A stretch of 17,486 nucleotides of DNA, from positions 1 through 17,486 of the forward strand of contig JAFEEV010000178.1 of assembly GCA_018240935.1 (NCBI GenBank). Direction: 5' to 3'. A program made the translations under genes and the position numbers. Under the pieces are notes generated by a model. It saw only the letters and a list, made by a program, of their open reading frames with translations. It had not been told where the DNA came from and searched no databases. Positions 6,672 through 15,024 of the stretch are shown here, piece after piece (the stretch's first letter is position 1; each line of letters opens with the position of its first letter). The DNA comes from Pseudomonadota bacterium. GTDB taxonomy: Bacteria; Pseudomonadota; Gammaproteobacteria; Burkholderiales; Nitrosomonadaceae.

Positions 6672-9326
6672 TTATAACGACCGGGCGGTCTCGACGATTT
6701 CATAAACTTCCAGTTGATCGCCTACCTGGATGTCGTTGAAATTTCTGAGCGATAAACCGCACTCGAATCCTTCTCTGACTTCTTTGACGTCATCCTTGAA
6801 GCGTTTCAGCGAATCGAGCTCGCAGCTGTGAATGACCAGTCCGTCGCGCAACACCCTGACCAAAGAATTTCTTTTCACGAAACCGTCAAGCACATAACAT
6901 CCTGCAACCGTACCGACTTTCGGGATACGGTAGATTTCACGGATATCGATCAGACCGGTGATACTTTCCTTGCGTTCAGGCGACATCAGGCCGGAGAGCG
7001 CCGCTTTAATTTCATCGACCGCTTCGTAAATAATATTGTAGTAGCGCACGTCGACGCCAGTAGACGCGATCAGTTTGCGCGCGCTGGCGTCCGCGCGCAC
7101 ATTGAAGCCAATGATGACGGCTTTGGATGCCAGCGACAAATTGACATCGGATTCGATAATCGCGCCTACGCCGCTGTGTATGATATTGACCTTGACTTCG
7201 TCCGTTGAAATCTTCTGCAGTGCATAAGCCAAAGCCTCGCACGAGCCTTGCACGTCGGCTTTGATGATGAGGGACAGCACCTTGACGTCTTCTTGCTGAT
7301 CAAACACGTTTTCAAGTTTTGCCGCCTGCTGCTTGGCGAGTTTTACATCGCGGTATTTGCCTTGGCGGAATAGCGCGATTTCGCGTGCTTTGCGTTCGTC
7401 ATCGAGCACCAGCACGGTTTCACCCGCCTCGGGTACTTCCGATAATCCTTGAATTTCAACCGGAATAGAGGTGCCTGCCTGCTTGATCGCTTTGCCGTTT
7501 TCATCATTCATGGCGCGCACTTTGCCGAAAACCGCACCGGCCAGTAACACATCGCCGCGATACAACGTCCCGGATTGCACCAGAATCGTCGCAACCGGGC
7601 CGCGGCCTTTGTCCAGCCGCGATTCGATCACGACCCCTTTGGCCGCCGTTTTGGCCGGCGCCTTCAATTCCAGCACCTCCGCTTGCAGCAGTATGCTTTC
7701 CAGCAAAGCATCGATACCTTGCCCGGTTTTTGCCGATACCTCGACAAACATCGTATCGCCGCCCCAATCTTCCGGCACCACTTCGTGCGCAACCAGTTCA
7801 TGCCGGATCCGTTCGGCATTGGCTTCCGGTTTGTCGATTTTGTTTACCGCCACAATGATGGGGATCTTGGCTGCTTTGGCATGATGAATGGCCTCGATCG
7901 TCTGCGGCATGACACCGTCATCCGCAGCCACTACAAGGATGACAATATCGGTGATTTTGGTGCCGCGCGCGCGCATAGCGGTGAAGGCTTCATGACCCGG
8001 CGTATCGAGAAAAGTGACCATGCCGTGATCGGTTTCCACATGATATGCGCCAATGTGCTGGGTTATTCCACCGGCCTCACCGCCGGCAACGCGGGTGCGG
8101 CGGATATAGTCCAGCAGTGAGGTTTTGCCGTGATCGACATGCCCCATGACGGTGACAACCGGCGCGCGCGGTAATAATTCCGCTGCTTCGGCGGAAGCTT
8201 CGTGATCGGTAAGAAAATTCTCGGGATTATCGATCTCGGCGTATTTTGCGATATGTCCCATTTCTTCAACCACGATCATGGCTGTATCTTGATCCAGCAT
8301 TTGATTGATTGTCACCATGCTGCCCATTTTCATCAATACCTTGATGACATCGGCTGCCTTGACCGACATTTTCTGCGCCAGCGCGCTGACGGAAATGGTT
8401 TCGGGGACCATGATTTCGCGCACGATCGGCTCCGTCGGTGCGGAAAATGCATGAATATTCTGTTCTTCGGCATGCGCCGGCTTGCTGTGTTTGTCTCTGC
8501 GCGTGCGCCAGCCTTGCTGGTTGCTGGAAAGATCGCCGCCGCGGGTTTTTACGCTGCGTTTCTTGACACTCTCGTCTTTCCAAACGACCTGTTGCTGCTT
8601 GGTCTGTTTTTTCTTTTTCTCGGCTTTCTCTTCGGATTTTACCGCAGGTTTATGCAGTGTCCCGTCAGTCGAGCCGGGATGGGTATCGTCTGTTCGTTGT
8701 TCAGGCTCGGCTTTCTTTGCGGTTGCTGGCGGTATGGCGGCTTCCGGTTCCACTGGCGGCGCGGGCTTAGTTACCGGCGGTGCAGTCTTAACCTCCGCTT
8801 CCGGCTCCGCTGTTTTTTTCTTGATTTCTTCTTCCGTTTCGGCTTTTTTGCGTGCTCTCTTTTGTTTGATTTCCTCGGTTTGGCGCGCAATCAGTTCCGC
8901 TTGTTTTCTCGCTTCTTCGTTGCGCAAAGCCAGTTGCTCCGCATCGATGACCGGTACGGGTTCTTTGATCGCCGGAGCGGCTTCAAGCGGCTTAGCGGTT
9001 TCCGGGGAAGCTTCAGCTTCGTCCGTCATGCCGGGTTTAGCCACGACGCGCCTTTTTCTGACTTCAACCTGAATCGTGCGCGGTCTGCCCGTGCTGTCGG
9101 ATTTTCGTATTTCGGAAGTTTGCCGGCGCGTTAAAGTGATTTTGCTTCTGGTCTCGGTGGCGCCATGTGTTTTTCTTAGATAGTCGAGCAGCTGCGCTTT
9201 ATCTTGCTCCGTCAAACTGTCTTCCGCCAGCGTTTTCTTCACGCCGGCAGCTTTAAGCTGTTCCAGCAGAACGGCCGGTAACAAACCCAGTTCATTAGCA
9301 AATTGTTCCACACTCATTTGAGCCAT
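6672..9326 (-). CDS. infB: Translation initiation factor IF-2
   Basis: An 884-aa GTPase that recruits initiator fMet-tRNA to the 30S subunit. An IF2_N helical module sits at about residues 1-50. A long charged, low-complexity Lys/Glu/Pro-rich linker (about 120-290) leads to a second IF2_N module (about 305-355). The G domain shows all motifs: GHVDHGKTS (G1, about 393), DTPGHEAF (G3, about 440), NKID (G4, about 493) and SAK (G5, about 530). Domains II, III and the C-terminal fMet-tRNA-binding domain fill the rest. The length matches long-form proteobacterial IF-2. An AAGGG ribosome site precedes the ATG. It follows nusA by 81 bp with no clear terminator between them. Confidence 0.97.
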   Translation of the reverse strand: MAQMSVEQFANELGLLPAVLLEQLKAAGVKKTLAEDSLTEQDKAQLLDYLRKTHGATETRSKITLTRRQTSEIRKSDSTGRPRTIQVEVRKRRVVAKPGMTDEAEASPETAKPLEAAPAIKEPVPVIDAEQLALRNEEARKQAELIARQTEEIKQKRARKKAETEEEIKKKTAEPEAEVKTAPPVTKPAPPVEPEAAIPPATAKKAEPEQRTDDTHPGSTDGTLHKPAVKSEEKAEKKKKQTKQQQVVWKDESVKKRSVKTRGGDLSSNQQGWRTRRDKHSKPAHAEEQNIHAFSAPTEPIVREIMVPETISVSALAQKMSVKAADVIKVLMKMGSMVTINQMLDQDTAMIVVEEMGHIAKYAEIDNPENFLTDHEASAEAAELLPRAPVVTVMGHVDHGKTSLLDYIRRTRVAGGEAGGITQHIGAYHVETDHGMVTFLDTPGHEAFTAMRARGTKITDIVILVVAADDGVMPQTIEAIHHAKAAKIPIIVAVNKIDKPEANAERIRHELVAHEVVPEDWGGDTMFVEVSAKTGQGIDALLESILLQAEVLELKAPAKTAAKGVVIESRLDKGRGPVATILVQSGTLYRGDVLLAGAVFGKVRAMNDENGKAIKQAGTSIPVEIQGLSEVPEAGETVLVLDDERKAREIALFRQGKYRDVKLAKQQAAKLENVFDQQEDVKVLSLIIKADVQGSCEALAYALQKISTDEVKVNIIHSGVGAIIESDVNLSLASKAVIIGFNVRADASARKLIASTGVDVRYYNIIYEAVDEIKAALSGLMSPERKESITGLIDIREIYRIPKVGTVAGCYVLDGFVKRNSLVRVLRDGLVIHSCELDSLKRFKDDVKEVREGFECGLSLRNFNDIQVGDQLEVYEIVETARSL

Positions 9327-9407
9327 TTATAACCCTTCAACAAACAAAACGACATGCAAGATTTCCAGAAATCGGCGATCACACCGTATTACAGCCGGTT
9401 ACTTCAA

Positions 9408-10880
9408 TCAAGTAAACCACGGTTCACGTGCTTTGATAATTAACCGGTTGGCGCGTTCAATATCGATACCGGTCAACTCGACCAGATCATCGGCGGCCAG
9501 ATCGGCTAAATCGGCTTGCGTATTAATCCCTTTTGCCGCCAGTTCGCGCACGATATCGATATCCATCCCTTCTATTGCAAGCAAATCCTCGGCGACGTGC
9601 TCAACCTTTTCTTCATTGGCGATAGCATCCGTCAGCAGCGCATTACGCGCACGATTACGTAGCTCGTTGACGGTTTCTTCGTCCAGTGATTCGATTTCCA
9701 GCATCTCATTCAAGGGTACGTACGCCACTTCTTCCAGCGTGACAAATCCTTCCTGCACGAGAATTTCCGCGATTTCCTCATCGACATCGAGCTTCTGCAT
9801 AAAGTGCTGGCAGATTTGTGATGTTTCCTGCTCGTGCTTGGCTTTGGATTCATCCACCGTCATGATGTTGAGCTCCCAACCCGTCAACTCGGAAGCCAAA
9901 CGTACATTCTGACCGCCGCGGCCAATGGCTTGAGCAAGATTATCATCATCGACCACGATATCCATGCTGTGTTTTTCTTCATCGACCATGATGCTGCTGA
10001 TTTCCGCAGGCGCCAGCGCATTGATGATAAAAGTCGCGGGATCGTCCGCCCACAGCACAATATCCACGCGCTCCCCGGCCAGTTCACTGATAACCGCCTG
10101 GACTCTGGAGCCGCGCATGCCAACGCAAGTGCCGATCGGGTCGATACGCTGGTCGTTTGATTTGACGGCAATCTTGGCGCGTGATCCGGGATCCCGCGCT
10201 GCCGCTTTGATTTCCAGCAAACCTTCTTCAATTTCCGGTACTTCCAGCTCGAACAATTTCATCAAAAATTCAGGAGAAATACGGGAAAGCTTTAGTTGCG
10301 GACCTCTGGCGGCGCGATCCACTTTATGGAGATAAGCGCGCACCCGGTCACCGACACGTAAATTTTCTTTCGGTATCATCTGATCGCGCGGAAGCTCGGC
10401 TTCGATTTTTCCCGCTTCGATGATGGCATTGCCGCGTTCCATGCGCTTGATCGTGCCGGTAATTAAATAGTCTCCCCGTTCCAGGAAATCATTCAGCGTT
10501 TGTTCTCGTTCGGCATCGCGTATTTTCTGGAAAATGACTTGTTTCGCCGCCTGCGCTCCGATACGTCCGAATTCGATGGGTTCCAGCGGTTTCTCAAGAT
10601 AATCGCCAAGTTGAATGGCGGCATCCGTTTGTGCCGCATCGCTTAAGGAAATCTGGCGCGCCGGATCTTCCACGGCGCCATCTTCAACAACCAGCCAACG
10701 GCGAAAGGATTGGTGATCTCCTGTGACTCTGTCAATAGAAACGCGAGTTTCAATATCCTCTTGAAACCGTTTTTTCGTAGCGGACGCCAAAGCAAGTTCG
10801 AGTGCAGTGAAAACGATCTCCTTTTCCACCGCTTTTTCGCGCGCCAATGCATCAACCAACAGTAAAATTTCCCGGCTCAT
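9408..10880 (-). CDS. nusA: Transcription termination/antitermination protein NusA
   Basis: A 490-aa protein close to the E. coli length of 495. The order is an RNA-polymerase-binding N-terminal domain (about 1-130), an S1 domain (about 133-200, from GDYLITGTIKRMERG), KH1 (DPIGTCVGMRGSRVQAV), KH2 (NLAQAIGRGGQNVRLASELTG) and two C-terminal acidic repeats with helix-hairpin-helix character (about 365-410 and 435-490). NusA modulates pausing, intrinsic termination and antitermination. GGAGG at 10884-10888 supports the ATG. It lies 26 bp after the rimP stop. NusA is known to feed back on its own operon in E. coli, which matters for the hairpin upstream of rimP. Confidence 0.97.
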   Translation of the reverse strand: MSREILLLVDALAREKAVEKEIVFTALELALASATKKRFQEDIETRVSIDRVTGDHQSFRRWLVVEDGAVEDPARQISLSDAAQTDAAIQLGDYLEKPLEPIEFGRIGAQAAKQVIFQKIRDAEREQTLNDFLERGDYLITGTIKRMERGNAIIEAGKIEAELPRDQMIPKENLRVGDRVRAYLHKVDRAARGPQLKLSRISPEFLMKLFELEVPEIEEGLLEIKAAARDPGSRAKIAVKSNDQRIDPIGTCVGMRGSRVQAVISELAGERVDIVLWADDPATFIINALAPAEISSIMVDEEKHSMDIVVDDDNLAQAIGRGGQNVRLASELTGWELNIMTVDESKAKHEQETSQICQHFMQKLDVDEEIAEILVQEGFVTLEEVAYVPLNEMLEIESLDEETVNELRNRARNALLTDAIANEEKVEHVAEDLLAIEGMDIDIVRELAAKGINTQADLADLAADDLVELTGIDIERANRLIIKAREPWFT

Positions 10881-10906
10881 AATCCTCCAGCCAAATCTTT
10901 ATGTAC

Positions 10907-11335
10907 TTATAATTTTGGAACCAAACGCGCTTTTCCAATGTTACTCAATTCAAGATCTAACAATTTCCCTTCGACTTCAAGTTTTATTATGCCATTATTT
11001 ACTTCCCGCAAAACTCCCACAAAATTTCTTTGTCCCTCTATCGGGATACGCAATCTTAATTTGGCCGTTTCTCCTGTGAACCGGAGAAAATCGGCTTCCT
11101 TTCGCAAGGGTCTGTCCAGCCCGGGCGACGAAACTTCCAGGCGGCCGTAGTCGATGTTTTCAACCGCAAATAACCTGCTCAAATGATTACTAATTGTTAC
11201 ACAATCATCAATGTTGATACCACCTTCTTTGTCTACAAATATTCTTAATAATTTGTTGTGCGCTAGTTGTTCCACTTCGACCAACTCGTAGCCCATTCCC
11301 TTTAGAGTCGATTCCAATAATTCCTCTAATGCCAT
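10907..11335 (-). CDS. rimP: Ribosome maturation factor RimP
   Basis: A 142-aa protein when started at the ATG at 11335 (MALEELLESTLKGMGYELVEVE), the usual RimP N-terminus and length. The DxEGGIxIDDC and SSPGLDRPL motifs are present. RimP acts in 30S subunit assembly. An in-frame upstream ATG at 11422 would add 29 residues, but they would be encoded by the AT-rich leader and the hairpin at 11356-11374, so it is rejected. GGCGGAG lies just before the chosen start, with short spacing. First gene of rimP-nusA-infB-rbfA-truB. Confidence 0.93.
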   Translation of the reverse strand: MALEELLESTLKGMGYELVEVEQLAHNKLLRIFVDKEGGINIDDCVTISNHLSRLFAVENIDYGRLEVSSPGLDRPLRKEADFLRFTGETAKLRLRIPIEGQRNFVGVLREVNNGIIKLEVEGKLLDLELSNIGKARLVPKL

Positions 11336-11350
11336 AGCTCCGCCACAAAT

Positions 11351-11374
11351 AAAAAATGGGCTGAAAAAGCCCAT
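11351..11374 (-). terminator. Terminator-like hairpin in the rimP leader (candidate attenuator)
   Basis: Read on the minus strand, ATGGGCT and AGCCCAT form a perfect 7-bp stem (11368-11374 with 11356-11362) around a 5-nt loop, followed by six T residues. This is a classic intrinsic terminator, 16-39 bp upstream of the rimP start and in the operon's own orientation. No gene lies between it and the divergent acs gene, so it either ends a short leader RNA or attenuates the operon. A promoter in the AT-rich stretch 11375-11440 is likely but not pinned down. Confidence 0.7.
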
Positions 11375-11535
11375 CGAATATATTGATTTTATTTTAACAA
11401 ATTTTTCTAAAATAGAAAACATAAACTTTTGCCATGAGTAATATTTCTATTCATTTTCAGTGTCTTTCCGGAGTTCTTCCGGTAATGTCACGAATGGTTT
11501 TCTGATACTGTTTTCTCCTAGTGAAAATAGAAGTA

Positions 11536-11564
11536 GTAATGGCACTTGGCGCCAATGATACAAT
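11536..11564 (+). promoter_or_regulatory. Candidate acs promoter with extended -10 and embedded palindrome
   Basis: TGATACAAT (11556-11564) fits an extended -10 box (TGn followed by TACAAT), 44 bp before the acs start. The region 17 bp upstream (11536-11541) is a poor -35, which an extended -10 can tolerate. A perfect 10-bp palindrome TTGGCGCCAA (11546-11555) lies between the two boxes, where a bound protein could block or remodel the promoter. Position and motif only; tentative. Confidence 0.35.
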
Positions 11565-11607
11565 TCAGAGTTCGCCGAACAAATGAGAACAGTATTGGAG
11601 ATAGCGC

Positions 11608-13581
11608 ATGTCGACCATCGAATCCGTTTTGAACGAAACCCGAATTTTTCCGCCTTCCAGTGAATTTGCCGGTCAAGCCAATATCGCTGGTATGCATGCA
11701 TACCAAGCTTTGTGCGCGGAAGCGGAGCAGGATTATCAGGATTTCTGGGCGCGGCGGGCCAATGAACTGATTCTATGGCATAAACCTTTTACGCAGGTGC
11801 TGGATGACAGCGCGGCGCCGTTTTATCAATGGTTCGCCGATGGGAAATTAAACGTTTCCTATAACTGTCTTGACCGGCATTTATCGGCTCAGGCGGATAA
11901 GGTTGCCATCATTTTTGAATCGGATGAAGGCGAAGTGCAGCGTGTCACTTATCGCGATTTGCATCGGCGCGTTTGCCAGCTGGCCAATGCATTGAAATCG
12001 CGCAATATCAAAAAAGGCGACCGGGTGATTATTTACATGCCGATGCGCATCGAAGCGGTGGTCGCCATGCAGGCGTGCGCGCGTATCGGTGCGATTCATT
12101 CGGTGGTGTTCGGCGGTTTTTCCGCCAAAAGCTTGCATGAGCGCATCCATGATGCCGGTGCGGTGGCGGTGATCACCGCCGACGAGCAAGTGCGCGGCGG
12201 TAAGCGCAATCCGCTCAAAGCGACAGTCGATGAAGCCATGCGTACGAACGGCGATACCACTTCGGTTCAATTGGTCGTGGTGTACCGGCGCACCGGCGGG
12301 GAGATTCCGTTTGATCCGGCGCGCGATGTCTGGTGGCACGACATTACGCAGGATGCCAGCACCGAATGCGAACCGGAATGGGTCGGCGCCGAACACCCCT
12401 TGTTCACGCTTTATACTTCCGGATCGACCGGAAAGCCAAAAGGGGTGCAACATTCCAGTGCGGGTTATTTGCTCGGAGCCAAAGTCAGCATGCAGTGGAT
12501 TTTTGACTACAAGCCAACGGATATTTTTTGGTGCACGGCCGATGTCGGCTGGATTACCGGTCACAGCTATGTCACGTACGGACCGCTTGCCATGGGAGCC
12601 ACGCAGGTGATTTTCGAGGGAATTCCCACGTATCCGCACGCCGGACGTTTTTGGGAAATCATCCAGAAGCACAAGGTAACCACGTTTTATACCGCGCCCA
12701 CGGCCATCCGTTCGCTGATCAAATTGGGCGGCGATCTACCCGGGCAGTACGATCTTTCGTCGCTGCGGTTATTGGGATCGGTGGGTGAGCCGATCAATCC
12801 GGAAGCCTGGATGTGGTTTTATGAAAAAGTGGGCCGGTCGCGCTGTCCGATCGTCGATACCTGGTGGCAGACGGAGACCGGTTGTCACATGATTGCGCCA
12901 ACGCCGGGTGCCGTAGCGCTCAAGCCGGGTTCATGCACCTTCCCGTTGCCGGGCATTTTTGCCGCGATTGTCGACGAAGCCGGACACGATGTCGAAAACG
13001 GCAAAGGCGGTTTTTTGGTAATCAAAAAACCTTTTCCTTCGCAAATCCGCACCCTGTGGGGCGATCCGGAGCGTTTCAAAAAAGCGTATTTCCCGGAAGA
13101 CATCGGACACGGCCAGTATTATCTGGCGGGCGATTCCGCCTACCGCGACAAGGACGGTTATTTCTGGATCATGGGGCGCATCGATGACGTGCTGAACGTT
13201 TCCGGGCATCGCTTGGGCACGATGGAAATCGAGTCGGCTTTGGTTGCCCACCCTCTGGTTGCGGAAGCGGCGGTTGTTGGCAAACCGCATGAGATTAAAG
13301 GCGAAGCGGTGATTGCTTTTGTCGTGTTAAAAGGTAAATATCTGCACGGCGAGGAAGTTATCCAAATTGCCGATACCTTGCGCGAGTGGGTGGCGAAGGA
13401 AATCGGCCCGATCGCCAAACCCGATGAAATCCGTTTTGGTGAGAATCTGCCCAAAACCCGGTCGGGTAAAATCATGCGCCGGTTATTGCGTACGCTCGCC
13501 AAGGGCGAGGAAATCACGCAGGATATTTCCACGCTGGAAAACCCGGCGATCCTGGAACAGTTGAAATATTCATCAAAATAA
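11608..13581 (+). CDS. acs: Acetyl-CoA synthetase (acetate--CoA ligase, AMP-forming)
   Basis: A 657-aa enzyme activating acetate with ATP and CoA through acetyl-adenylate. The adenylate-forming P-loop-like motif YTSGSTGKPKGVQH begins near residue 269. DTWWQTETG follows at about 417-425, where the second Trp corresponds to the Trp that limits Acs to acetate-size acyl groups. The C-terminal PKTRSGKIMRR contains K621, the catalytic Lys that is reversibly acetylated in this family. Length matches Acs (about 650 aa). GGAG at 11597-11600 supports the ATG. An MBL-fold gene follows after 49 bp. In an autotroph it would serve acetate scavenging; propionate activity cannot be excluded from sequence alone. 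Confidence 0.93.
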   Translation: MSTIESVLNETRIFPPSSEFAGQANIAGMHAYQALCAEAEQDYQDFWARRANELILWHKPFTQVLDDSAAPFYQWFADGKLNVSYNCLDRHLSAQADKVAIIFESDEGEVQRVTYRDLHRRVCQLANALKSRNIKKGDRVIIYMPMRIEAVVAMQACARIGAIHSVVFGGFSAKSLHERIHDAGAVAVITADEQVRGGKRNPLKATVDEAMRTNGDTTSVQLVVVYRRTGGEIPFDPARDVWWHDITQDASTECEPEWVGAEHPLFTLYTSGSTGKPKGVQHSSAGYLLGAKVSMQWIFDYKPTDIFWCTADVGWITGHSYVTYGPLAMGATQVIFEGIPTYPHAGRFWEIIQKHKVTTFYTAPTAIRSLIKLGGDLPGQYDLSSLRLLGSVGEPINPEAWMWFYEKVGRSRCPIVDTWWQTETGCHMIAPTPGAVALKPGSCTFPLPGIFAAIVDEAGHDVENGKGGFLVIKKPFPSQIRTLWGDPERFKKAYFPEDIGHGQYYLAGDSAYRDKDGYFWIMGRIDDVLNVSGHRLGTMEIESALVAHPLVAEAAVVGKPHEIKGEAVIAFVVLKGKYLHGEEVIQIADTLREWVAKEIGPIAKPDEIRFGENLPKTRSGKIMRRLLRTLAKGEEITQDISTLENPAILEQLKYSSK

Positions 13582-13630
13582 TACGCAACATCACTATTTG
13601 AACAATTGGTTTGTAAAAAACCGGAGAATT

Positions 13631-14596
13631 ATGTCATTACCGCTTGTAATCGATTATGAACACGGCATCAGCGCTATCGATGCGCAATTTCACCGCCCCA
13701 AACGGGCGGCGATTCACTTGATTGCCGAAAAAGGCGTGGCCGCGCTGGTGGATACCGGCACTTCGTTTTCCATTCCCGGGGTCGCCGCAGCACTCGAGCA
13801 AAAGAGCATTCCCGCCGAGGCGGTTGCTTACGTCATTTTGACGCATATTCACCTGGATCATGCCGGCGGCGCTAGCGAATGCATGCGTTTATTTCCGAAC
13901 GCCAAACTGGTCGTGCATCCGCGCGGCGCCAGTCATATGGCGAATCCGGCGCGGCTGGTCGCCGGTGCCGTGGGTGTTTATGGCGAGGCCGAGTTTAAGC
14001 GCGTGTACGGCGAGATTTATCCGATTGACGCCGGGCGCATTATCGAAGCGCCGGATGAAAGCCGCATCGATCTCAATGGCCGTTCGCTGTTATTTCTCGA
14101 TACGCCGGGGCATGCGCGCCATCATAATTGCATTTATGACGAGCGCAGCCAATCTTTTTTTACCGGCGATACTTTCGGTGTTTCATACCGGGAATTCGAT
14201 GTCGATGGCTTGGAGTTTGTCATTCCGACGACATCGCCGGTGCAATTCGATCCCGCCGCGGCGCATGCATCGATTGACCGTATCATGGGCTATCAGCCGC
14301 GTTACGCTTATCTGACGCACTACAGCCAGATCGGCCATCTCGCGCGCCATGCCCAATCCCTGCATGATTTGCTCGACGCGCACGTGGAAATCGCGCAACG
14401 CGCAAAAAATGAGGAAGACCGGCAAACAGTCATTGCAAGCGCATTGCGGGAATTGTTTCTGCAACGCCTGGAAAAACATGGTTGCCGGTTACCGCTGGAT
14501 GCAACCGATGAACTTTTACGTTCGGATATCCGGCTGAATGCGCAAGGATTGATTCATTGGCTTGATCAGCCTGCTGAGCGTTTCAAGCAGCTTTGA
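13631..14596 (+). CDS. MBL-fold metallo-hydrolase
   Basis: A 321-aa metallo-beta-lactamase superfamily protein. All metal-binding positions are visible: H72, H74, D76 and H77 in THIHLDH, H161 in TPGHARHH, D180 in GDTFG, and H230 in LTHYSQIG. A dinuclear metal hydrolase is expected; the substrate is unknown, and glyoxalase II-like or lactonase-like activity is possible. No signal peptide is seen. The ATG at 13631 has a clear GGAGA site (13623-13627) and is preferred over a TTG at 13598 that would add 11 residues. It lies 49 bp after acs in the same direction, so co-transcription is plausible. Confidence 0.88.
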   Translation: MSLPLVIDYEHGISAIDAQFHRPKRAAIHLIAEKGVAALVDTGTSFSIPGVAAALEQKSIPAEAVAYVILTHIHLDHAGGASECMRLFPNAKLVVHPRGASHMANPARLVAGAVGVYGEAEFKRVYGEIYPIDAGRIIEAPDESRIDLNGRSLLFLDTPGHARHHNCIYDERSQSFFTGDTFGVSYREFDVDGLEFVIPTTSPVQFDPAAAHASIDRIMGYQPRYAYLTHYSQIGHLARHAQSLHDLLDAHVEIAQRAKNEEDRQTVIASALRELFLQRLEKHGCRLPLDATDELLRSDIRLNAQGLIHWLDQPAERFKQL

Positions 14597-14634
14597 TTGT
14601 CAAAATGCCGATCTTGGCCGCTGAATGAAAAAGA

Positions 14635-14664
14635 GGGGTTAAGTCGCATAGTTGCTTTAACCCC
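14635..14664 (-). terminator. Terminator between the convergent MBL and small membrane protein genes
   Basis: GGGGTTAA (14635-14642) pairs perfectly with TTAACCCC (14657-14664); the 14-nt loop contains an inner GCA/TGC pairing. On the minus strand it is followed by TCTTTTTC, fitting an intrinsic terminator for the 72-aa gene. The plus-strand side lacks a T tract. Confidence 0.7.
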
Positions 14665-14681
14665 CGTCATTATGGAGAGTT

Positions 14682-14900
14682 TTACGCAGTAACTTTTTTG
14701 CTTGAATAATGTACTCTGGATTTGGATGAACCTGTGCCCATCACGATCACCAGATAGTTTACGTACAGCACCGCGCCAAGAATGATATCGGAAATAACCC
14801 ATTCGGTTACTGATTCCGGCAGATCAAACAGCGACAAAATGCCAAAAAACGTGCCGCTGATAACCAATGCTGAAATAACAAAAATATGACCTGTTTTCAT
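14682..14900 (-). CDS. Small two-helix membrane protein, 72 aa
   Basis: I do not recognise a family. Two hydrophobic segments at about residues 6-26 and 35-54 are likely transmembrane helices, joined by a short acidic loop (DLPESVTEW), with a basic Ser/Lys-rich tail (SSKSRVHYSSKK). An AGGAGA ribosome site (14906-14911) and a dedicated terminator downstream support a real gene. Its upstream region carries the phased TTCAC array, so it is a candidate target of an OmpR-family response regulator. Confidence 0.75.
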   Translation of the reverse strand: MKTGHIFVISALVISGTFFGILSLFDLPESVTEWVISDIILGAVLYVNYLVIVMGTGSSKSRVHYSSKKVTA

Positions 14901-14970
14901 GAGAATCTCCTAATTTGAAATTGGTTGAAGTTGTTTTGAAAAAGCGTTTACGGCAGATTTGAGAATAATC

Positions 14971-15008
14971 TTCACAAAAAGTTCACACTTATTTCACGAT
15001 TTATTCAC
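14971..15008. promoter_or_regulatory. Four TTCAC motifs at exact 11-bp spacing (three overlapping cre/blr-tag matches)
   Basis: TTCAC starts at 14971, 14982, 14993 and 15004, always separated by 6 bp. Each adjacent pair fits TTCAC-N6-TTCAC, the site published for CreB in E. coli and the BlrA-type regulator in Aeromonas. The 11-bp period puts all four on about one DNA face, as expected for tandem dimers of an OmpR/PhoB-type response regulator. The array sits between the divergent 72-aa membrane protein gene (70 bp away) and the Old Yellow Enzyme gene (127 bp away), so it could control either or both. The regulator is not in this window. Confidence 0.7.
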
Positions 15009-15024
15009 ATTGTTGACTTTCTTG

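Noticed and set aside
8202..9134. 310-aa plus-strand ORF rich in Phe, Leu and Gly
   Set aside because: It lies fully antisense to the infB linker region; its composition is the mirror of Lys/Glu-rich codons on the other strand.
11336..11422. 29-residue N-terminal extension of RimP from an upstream ATG
   Set aside because: It would translate through the terminator hairpin and AT-rich leader; the ATG at 11335 gives the standard RimP length.
11466..11482. Two TTCCGG copies 11 bp apart in the acs/rimP intergenic region
   Set aside because: There are only two units, partly explained by a small CCGGA/TCCGG inverted repeat; too weak to claim a binding array.
11540..11555. TGGCAC as a sigma-54 -24 box upstream of acs
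   Set aside because: The expected TTGCA-type -12 element is not at the right distance.
11447..11701. 84-aa minus-strand ORF upstream of rimP
   Set aside because: It is antisense to the acs start and its promoter region, with no recognisable features.
13598..13630. TTG start adding 11 residues to the MBL-fold protein
   Set aside because: The ATG at 13631 has a clear GGAGA site at correct spacing; the TTG has none.
14971..15008. Interpretation of the TTCAC array as a Pho box
   Set aside because: The 11-bp period is the same, but the core TTCACA does not match the PhoB consensus CTGTCAT; the TTCAC-N6-TTCAC tag fits exactly.
14971..15008. CRISPR-like repeat array
   Set aside because: The repeats are 5 bp with 6-bp spacers, far below CRISPR dimensions, and lie in a promoter region.
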